From: Dipteronia dyeriana
Taxonomy: Eukaryota > Streptophyta > Magnoliopsida > Sapindales > Sapindaceae
Assembly: GCA_032871835.1 (NCBI GenBank)
Contig: CM065303.1
Coordinates: forward strand, 53,544,597 to 53,608,596
Direction of reading: 5' to 3'
DNA: 64,000 bases
Shown here: positions 57,950-64,000 of the stretch, piece after piece
How the letters are laid out: every line of letters begins with the position of its first letter
Position numbering within the stretch: the first letter of the stretch is position 1
Translations under genes and position numbers: made by a program
The notes under the pieces: model-generated
Databases searched by the model: none
Told to the model about the DNA's origin: nothing
Seen by the model: the letters and a program-made list of their open reading frames with translations, nothing else

Positions 57950-59709
57950 TGTTGGTAACCAGGTTTATATTGTGCAGCGGAATCAATTACCATAGTATAG
58001 TGTATAAGAATAAACAATAAAAGAAGAGATGATTGTTATACCGATGTTGACGGCTCCTTCATTCTTTCGATTTTGTTTGTAATCTGAACCAGTAGATCTT
58101 ACTGGCTATGTCCCACGATCCAACAACTACATGTAGGCATGTCACGTTACTCAGGAACAACAGAAGGATGTAAAGAGAAGGAGAAGAAACTTTTTTTCTT
58201 CACTACCTGACCGGAAAAATGCCTGGAACTTTTCTAGGGTTTTTTTTTTCTTTTTGGTTTTAGTACGAATAGCACTTAATCGCTCTCTGATAAGTTGTGT
58301 TCACTTGTTAAGCTTCCAAAAAAATACCGTATATATATCTTTTTCAACTTAACCACTTTTATTAATCCTTTCAAATATATCATATATATATCAACAAGGA
58401 TAATAAATATTTTGAATTTAAAATTAAATTCAAATTTACATTTTTGATTTAATAAAAATAAAATAAACAAATTATCTTAACTTCATTCAAAAAATAAATA
58501 TCAGTCAACACCCTCCATTTAATGATTAATCACACAATTAAATAATCTAATCATTTAATTAATTTAATCATTAATATACATTAATTAAATAATCTCATTA
58601 TTCAGTTAATTTCTATATAAATACGTGTCACTTTCATAACACAATTAATCGGACAATCCAATTAATTAACCACGACCCTTGTTACATTTAATCAGTTAGG
58701 CTACCAAGGGGACCTAATGGACCTACAGTATTTTAAACTCCAATAATCCTTAGAAATAATTAATTATACTCTTTAATTAATATTTCATGATTATTAACTT
58801 TGATGTTATTCCACTAAAAACCCGAAGCTACACTCTCTCAACTGTAGATGTTTATACACAAACCAGTAATCTCGGTGTCCATTGATATAGCTATTACATA
58901 TGGTATAATCCCCAACAAGTAGTTCATAATTAGAGTTGGGTCATAATATCCGTTATACCCCTCTAATTACATCTTTTTTATTGAGTACCATTGATTCACT
59001 AATGAACAATAAATCCTACATTCCTCACAAAATTAAGAGAGTACTCATATTGTTCAAGCCCCGAATCAACCCTTAAGGGAACTGCTATATACTTCTCACA
59101 AGAAAGAGTGGATTCCACAATTGTGTACAAACCTTCCCAGCCATAAGCCAAACCGCGATTCCAACATAAGGAGCATATTGATCTGGAGTGCAACTTTGAT
59201 CTCACCCATGGTATATTAAAAATTACGGTCTAACCTTAAGGAATCGATAAGACACTCAAGATTATGATCACCCTTATATAACCATCATTTGTAGATATAT
59301 ATGAATCTCAACGTGAAACGGATCTTGGTGAGAGATTCATATAGATCATAGCTCAGTCCTATATGATCACATCATACAAGGTGCCTCCATTATCATATCA
59401 CCATATGAATGATCTAGAATAAGATTACCGTACATTACGGAATGGACTGCATCTGTAGATTAACCACATATAAAGTACCCAGCTTTATTAGTTATCTACG
59501 AACTCTTCAGATTGATCGTTTCAAACTGAATCCATCTGTATATAACATTCATACGCTCAGTTCGAAATCACATTCGAAAATTTTAGATGTTAGGTATACA
59601 TGTTATATAAATGTATGAGATAATTTGAATGAATAAATTACTTCTTTTATTTATGTTTTATTCACATTTGCAAATTAAAAGCTTTAGGACAAAAAAAAAA
59701 CCCCCAATA
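57950..59709 (-). repeat. 5' LTR of the copia element, 1760 bp
   Basis: On minus it runs TATTGGGGGTTTT...GGTTACCAACA. TSD ATTGG abuts it at 59710-59714. The 3' LTR lacks its first ~500 bases. The sequences differ at many positions, so the insertion is old. Confidence 0.85.
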
Positions 59710-59714
59710 ATTGG

Positions 59715-59959
59715 TGTGTCTTCCAAAGAGAATAAAGACTAAATACTTCAACTCAAACACATATAAAAATGACTTTCTCTGAAAGTCTTAACATAAACAA
59801 CACCATGTAGGTTTCATTGATGCAACTTCTTTAAAGTTAATCAACAAATTCTAACTATCATAACAAATCTTGTGAGATAGCCAATTTCATGTCATGTTAT
59901 AACAAAACAAAAAAAGTAAGCTAAATTTATCACAACTTGATACTAATCTCAAAGCTAAT
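59715..59959 (-). other. Internal non-coding sequence of the Sirevirus-like element
   Basis: Downstream of gag and up to the copia insertion. No domain recognised. Confidence 0.4.
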
Positions 59960-62003
59960 TCACATGTGCAACTTACACCAATGGTAAGAGCACTCACCCT
60001 TGAACCACTTGGTCTTGGGAGAACCTACACAAACATCATCTACATCTTTCTTGACAACAATATTGAAGCGAGAGTAAATACCTTCTATAACTTGATCCAC
60101 AATAATGTCATTGATACTCTTCATTTCAACATTAGAAGCACATGCTTTTTCAAGTTTAACAAGGTTTGTTTTCTTTTTACTCCAAACATTCTTACCATGC
60201 TTTGCAACCATTTCATGCTTCTCAAAATCCAAAGCCTTAGCATGCTTAGTTTGAAGTTTAATCTCACTATCTCTAAATGCATTCCCAAATTTGCAACGTT
60301 CAATGTATTTAAAGCACTTGGGCCTAATGTGACCAATAGTATTACAATAATGACAAATGAGAATAAAAGGTGAGATTGTACCTTCCAGAGTAAAAGTACC
60401 AATAGTAGAAGTTTGTAGAGATACTTTGTTCTTCAACTTCTTTTTGGTCTTAGATTTTTTCTTCTTAGGAGGTTTCTTGTCAATTTCAACATTATCAGTG
60501 CTTATAGGAAGTGATGCTTTTATAAGCTTCTCCTCAACTATCAAGCCACTTATACCCCCTTAAGAATTAGCAAGATTCTTCACCTTTGACACATTGACCA
60601 ACTCATGTCAATATCTTCAATGAATTCTTGCTCTTTGTTCTTTAAAGTAGAAATGATATTTTCCTTTTCAAAGACTATCTTTTCAACTTCTCTAAGCTTC
60701 TTAAAGATTTCATCTTTTTCACCTAGAAACCTTTGAGTAACCATCACAAACTCATCTACTTGCAACTTAATCAAATCATCCTTCTTTTCAACCTCACTCA
60801 AGACTTTATCTTTTTCTTTTTCAAGAGTCAATAGCTCAAGATAGGTTGGTTTAGAATTAGAACTCTCTTGATGATTTGGATCAATTACCTTACTTAAAGA
60901 TGTTTGACAACCTTCCTCTAGCATGTTGTGAGAGGTCGTGAAAGCAACAAAGTTGCTAACTAACTCTTCTTCTCTTGAGGACTCTTCATTTGAGCTATCC
61001 TCATTACTAGAGTCATCATCACTCCAAGTGGCTGCCATAGCCTTACCCTTCTTGTCCTTATTTATCTTCTCACATGGACACTCTGAAGCGTAATGATCAA
61101 ACTTCTTACACTTGAAGCACTTAACCTTGTGATTGCTCTTAGCTTGACCACTCTTCTCATTCTTTGGAGATGATAATTTCTTGACTTCTTTCTCCTTAGT
61201 AGATTTGCCACTTGGCTTGACATTTCTCTTTATAAAGTTTTTAAACTTTCTAACTAATAATGCCATCTCCTCATCATCATCTTCACTATCTTCATTGATG
61301 ACTTTGAGAGTTATTCTCTTGCTCTTAGCTTTAGGTTTCAAGCTTGCCTTATAGGTTTGAAGAAAACCTGGCAATTCGTTGACGCTCATGCTATCAACAT
61401 CCTTGCTCTCTTCAATAGCCATCACTTTAGCCTTGAACCGTTTGGGCAAAGATTTTAAGATCTTCCAATTAAGTCTCTCTCTTGAGATTGGTACACCAAG
61501 CGATTGGCATTGATTGGCTATGTCAAAAAGCTTAAATTGGAAATCATCAAACTTATCCTTTTCACTCATCGCAACATTTCAAATTATGATGTAAGCATTT
61601 GGAGCCGAACCTTCCTCACTGCCTTTGTTCCCTCATTGGTCACTTGAAGCACATCCCAACCTCATTCACGGTCTTTAAATTTTGGATATAGAAAAATTGC
61701 ATACTATCCACTCCTCCGAAAATGGCGTTCACAGCTTTATGATGCCATTTAGCCAACTCAAATTCATTTGCATTTCATTCGCTTCTTGGTTTAGGAATTA
61801 TAGATCCGTCCTCAAGCATTTTGTTAGGAGGATGTTAACCTTCCTCAAATGACATCCATACTCATTCATCTATAGATCGAATGTAAGCCTTCATCCTCAA
61901 TTTTTTAAACCCATAATTATATCCTTTGAGAAGTAGAGGTCTAGAGTTCGATGCTCCTTCGGACATCGTTCCTTCATGAAGACCCATTGCTCCAAAAACC
62001 ATG
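59960..62003 (-). pseudogene. Sirevirus-type gag with two zinc knuckles, frameshifted
   Basis: The leader segment (about 62003-61590) reads GASNSRPLLLKGYNYGF, then in a shifted frame YIRSIDE, ANEFELAKWHHKAVNAIFGG and NLKTVNEVWDVLQVTNEGTK. A 329-codon frame (61569-60580) continues KFDDFQFKLFDIANQCQSLG, LNWKILKSLPKRFKAKVMAI, the first CCHC CFKCKKFDHYASEC (61113-61072) and a coiled coil (60850-60600). After a break, 60544-59960 has a Lys-rich block and a second CCHC, CHYCNTIGHIRPKC, and ends GSPKTKWFKGE. The layout fits Sirevirus gag. Protease and the rest of pol do not follow. Confidence 0.83.
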
Positions 62004-62054
62004 CAACCAACTGAGTTTGTAGCCTAGATCTTGTTAAGTTTCTTCTAACAACCT

Positions 62055-62066
62055 GCTCTGATACCA
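62055..62066 (-). promoter_or_regulatory. Primer-binding site of the Sirevirus-like element
   Basis: Minus strand TGGTATCAGAGC, the classic initiator tRNA-Met complement of plant LTR retrotransposons, 8 bases from the LTR edge. Confidence 0.9.
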
Positions 62067-62074
62067 AATAAAAT

Positions 62075-64000
62075 TGTACAAACGCAGTTAAATTGCCTTA
62101 GGCTAACCTAGAGGGGGGTGAATATGTTTTTAATCATTTTTCAATCCCTTGAAACAAACTTATATTTGTACCTCTATCTAGCTTGGATAATAATACTAAA
62201 GAAAATAAAAGCATATGTAAGTAAACAATACGCATTATCAATCCAAATATTGTCAAGCAAGCTTACACGTTGCTAGTGAAAAGGTTAACAAATGAAAATA
62301 AAACAAAAAATACTTGTATTCTTAATATCATTCAATATATATACAAGTATGATTATATACAGATATATCTAAATACATACACAAATATATCTACAACTTT
62401 GATCAATATGAAGCGCTTGTATATCACATATAACAAAAGCCTTGTTTACAAGAATATATATAAAAATGAACAATGTGAAACAAGATTACAACATATACAA
62501 ACAAGTATATGAAAGGAATATGAAGAATTCACACTAGTTTTTTTTTAACGTGGTAAAACCTCTAAGAAGGAAACATCCACGGGGTTGAATACAACCATCG
62601 GGTACTTTTATTATTGAAAAGTAGACAAGACCTTCCTCAAAAGTGACCAACAAATGACACACTCTATATTGGACTCTACATCTGCCCAATCCGTATTGGT
62701 AGATTGGAAATTCCTCAAAAGTGATCAACAAATGACTCACTTTCTATTAAAGTCCACTCTAACCAACACCATTAAGAAGTTGAAAATTCCTCAAGTGTGA
62801 TCAACAAATGACACACTCTTTATTCGACTCCGTCGTATCTTAATATCCTGGGTCTACTAATAAAAAGTTTACTTTCTATCCAAGCACCCTTGTCTCTAGA
62901 AAGTTTCCCATGCTTGATTATCCGGACCACATGTTATAATCAAGACTCCTTGCTTAGCTATTCGGACCACATGTTCTAGCCAAGACTTCATGCCTTTTAT
63001 AAGGACTTCCTAAATGTGATCAATTAATGTCAAAATGAAAACAAACACTCAACATAGAATAAACACTCAACATAGAATATGATGATCAAACATATCCAAC
63101 GGGAACTAGACATATGCATGAAAGATCATAGACAAATGTAGTCTAGTTACTAAAAATGGATAATATTCTAGAATCATGTGAAACTCCACAAACACATTTA
63201 ATTCCTATAATCATCCATGTGACTAAAAAATTGAATAAAAGTATATGTATATATTAAATTCACATTCAAGGTTTTATTAATATATACAATAACATGCTAG
63301 AATCATGTGATAACATTAATCAAAGTTCTAGCTAAAATCTAAAGCATATTTTTATCACAATATTCAATTAAAAGCCAAAACAGCCTTAGGAATTCAATCA
63401 AATGTGTTATTCCAAGATATATTCAATTAGAGAAACCTAACACATGTAAAGACTATTTTTTATCAAATTCAATCAATCAAAGTCTAAAATAGTCCTAGAT
63501 AGAAAGCTAGCACAATACAAAACACAAACATATGAAAACATAGGCTTAATAAAAAATCTAACTTAACATGATAGATTATAATCATGGTCAATCTATCTTT
63601 TGTAGAGTTTAAAACTCTAATCAAAGTATACACATTAAACATACATATATAGAAGAAGAAAACCTAAGGTAATTGAAAAACTTTAAATATCAAAACATGA
63701 GAAAATTTCAATACCTTGGAAGAAAAAGTGCAGTTCCTTTTTTGATAGAGAACCACCAGAAAATCTTGAATAAATGAAGTAAACCTTCTTGAAATTAATA
63801 GAGAAATAAAATACGAACAATCTCCAACTTGAATCGATTGAATTAGAGTTCAAATGAAAAAAGATATGGTGTTTGAGAGATGAGAAAGTTGAGAGAAAAT
63901 TCATGCACAAAGATTTTTTCAAGTTTTCTTCCTTCTTGTGAAAATAAGAGAGGGAAGTGATATTTAAATATAAGGGAAATGAAGAGAGCAAATACCAAAA
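62075..64000 (-). repeat. 5' LTR of the Sirevirus-like element, runs off the window
   Basis: The LTR 3' end on minus is ...TATTCACCCCCCCTCTAGG then ...GCGTTTGTACA. Upstream are three tandem units of GTGATCAACAAATGAC-type sequence (62637-62830, ~77-bp period), AGTCTTG repeats (62940-63010), a leader (TTTTCTCTCAACTTT) and a TATA-like element (63965-63975). The layout equals that of the plus-strand LTR ending at 20846. Confidence 0.75.

Larger units (their letters stand above)
48982..59709 (-). mobile_element. Ty1/copia retrotransposon, decayed, nested in the Sirevirus-like element
   Basis: Flanked by ATTGG at 48977-48981 and 59710-59714, a 5-bp duplication; joining the flanks restores continuous host sequence. 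Minus orientation: 5' LTR 59709-57950, primer-binding site 57946-57936, gag 54848-53960, integrase 53430-52630, partial RT 51097-50240, truncated 3' LTR 50238-48982. The end of RT, RNase H, the polypurine tract and the 5' third of the 3' LTR are lost in one deletion. It contains a solo LTR (55830-56981) and a 1405-bp insertion (51107-52511). Confidence 0.88.
45765..64000 (-). mobile_element. Sirevirus-like element without visible pol, extends past the window
   Basis: In minus orientation: 5' LTR (64000 and beyond down to 62075), tRNA-Met type primer-binding site (62066-62055), gag (62003-59960), non-coding sequence, a Transposase_32-like gene (47535-46459), several polypurine tracts (46391-46400, 46229-46240) and a 3' LTR end (46168-45765). 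The two LTR portions match over about 400 bp. Two LTR copies, gag with two zinc knuckles, and multiple purine tracts fit Sireviruses. I find no protease, integrase, RT or RNase H belonging to it. The copia element 48982-59709 is inserted in it with TSD ATTGG. Edges and missing pol could reflect deletion. Confidence 0.65.

Noticed and set aside
1..64000. tRNA, rRNA or organellar insertions
   Set aside because: No cloverleaf-forming or rRNA-like sequence was noticed; the tRNA-Met-like strings at 57936 and 62055 are retrotransposon primer-binding sites.

Overview
The window is nuclear DNA of a flowering plant, almost certainly a eudicot. It is AT-rich, has plant-type introns, and is packed with plant transposable elements. 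I cannot name the species. Only one ordinary host gene is convincing: a small CLE-type signalling peptide gene on the minus strand at 14383-14700, whose C-terminal peptide motif resembles Arabidopsis CLE16/CLE17. Almost everything else is transposon sequence, mostly broken and repeatedly nested.

Left part (1-17 kb). A local 304-bp duplication (563-1163) is followed by a Mutator-like element (MULE-1, 1696-9958) with matching terminal inverted repeats. It carries two genes facing each other tail to tail: a DUF1985/Ulp1-protease gene on the plus strand and a MURA-type transposase on the minus strand that has lost its catalytic core. Long tandem arrays of a roughly 20-bp motif lie inside both ends. 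A LINE-derived insertion with only ORF1 (11645-13422) sits in a perfect 14-bp target-site duplication (TSD). The CLE gene and a nested fold-back structure (about 15690-17072) follow.

Middle part (18.6-40 kb). A Sirevirus-type solo LTR (ending about 20846) abuts MULE-2 (20847-31323), a second member of the same MULE family in the opposite orientation. MULE-2 keeps remnants of the transposase core but is cut off within its Ulp1 gene. A 4.4-kb hAT transposon (21231-25637, perfect 8-bp TSD) sits in its subterminal array, and the hAT gene itself holds a fragment that looks like a reverse-transcribing virus or retroelement RNase H. An LTR-like block with an internally duplicated promoter unit (31324-34524) follows, then a Ty3/gypsy Tat-type element with a sense integrase (34525-35998) and an antisense coiled-coil gene (37445-39580).

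Right part (40-64 kb). A plus-strand 'putative plant transposon protein' gene (40655 on) is split by an unclassified 2.4-kb insertion, which is itself invaded by a 784-bp non-autonomous hAT (8-bp TSD). From 45765 to the right edge is one large minus-strand Sirevirus-like element with a gag gene but no visible pol. It is interrupted by a Ty1/copia element (48982-59709, TSD ATTGG), which in turn contains a solo LTR (55830-56981, TSD GACAT) and a 1405-bp element with a perfect 9-bp TSD (51107-52511).

The TE genes show in-frame stops, mostly tryptophan and glutamine codons changed by C-to-T or G-to-A transitions, as expected for old methylated copies. They do not form a working pathway. The interest lies in the paired Ulp1/transposase architecture, the nesting order and several unusual insertions.
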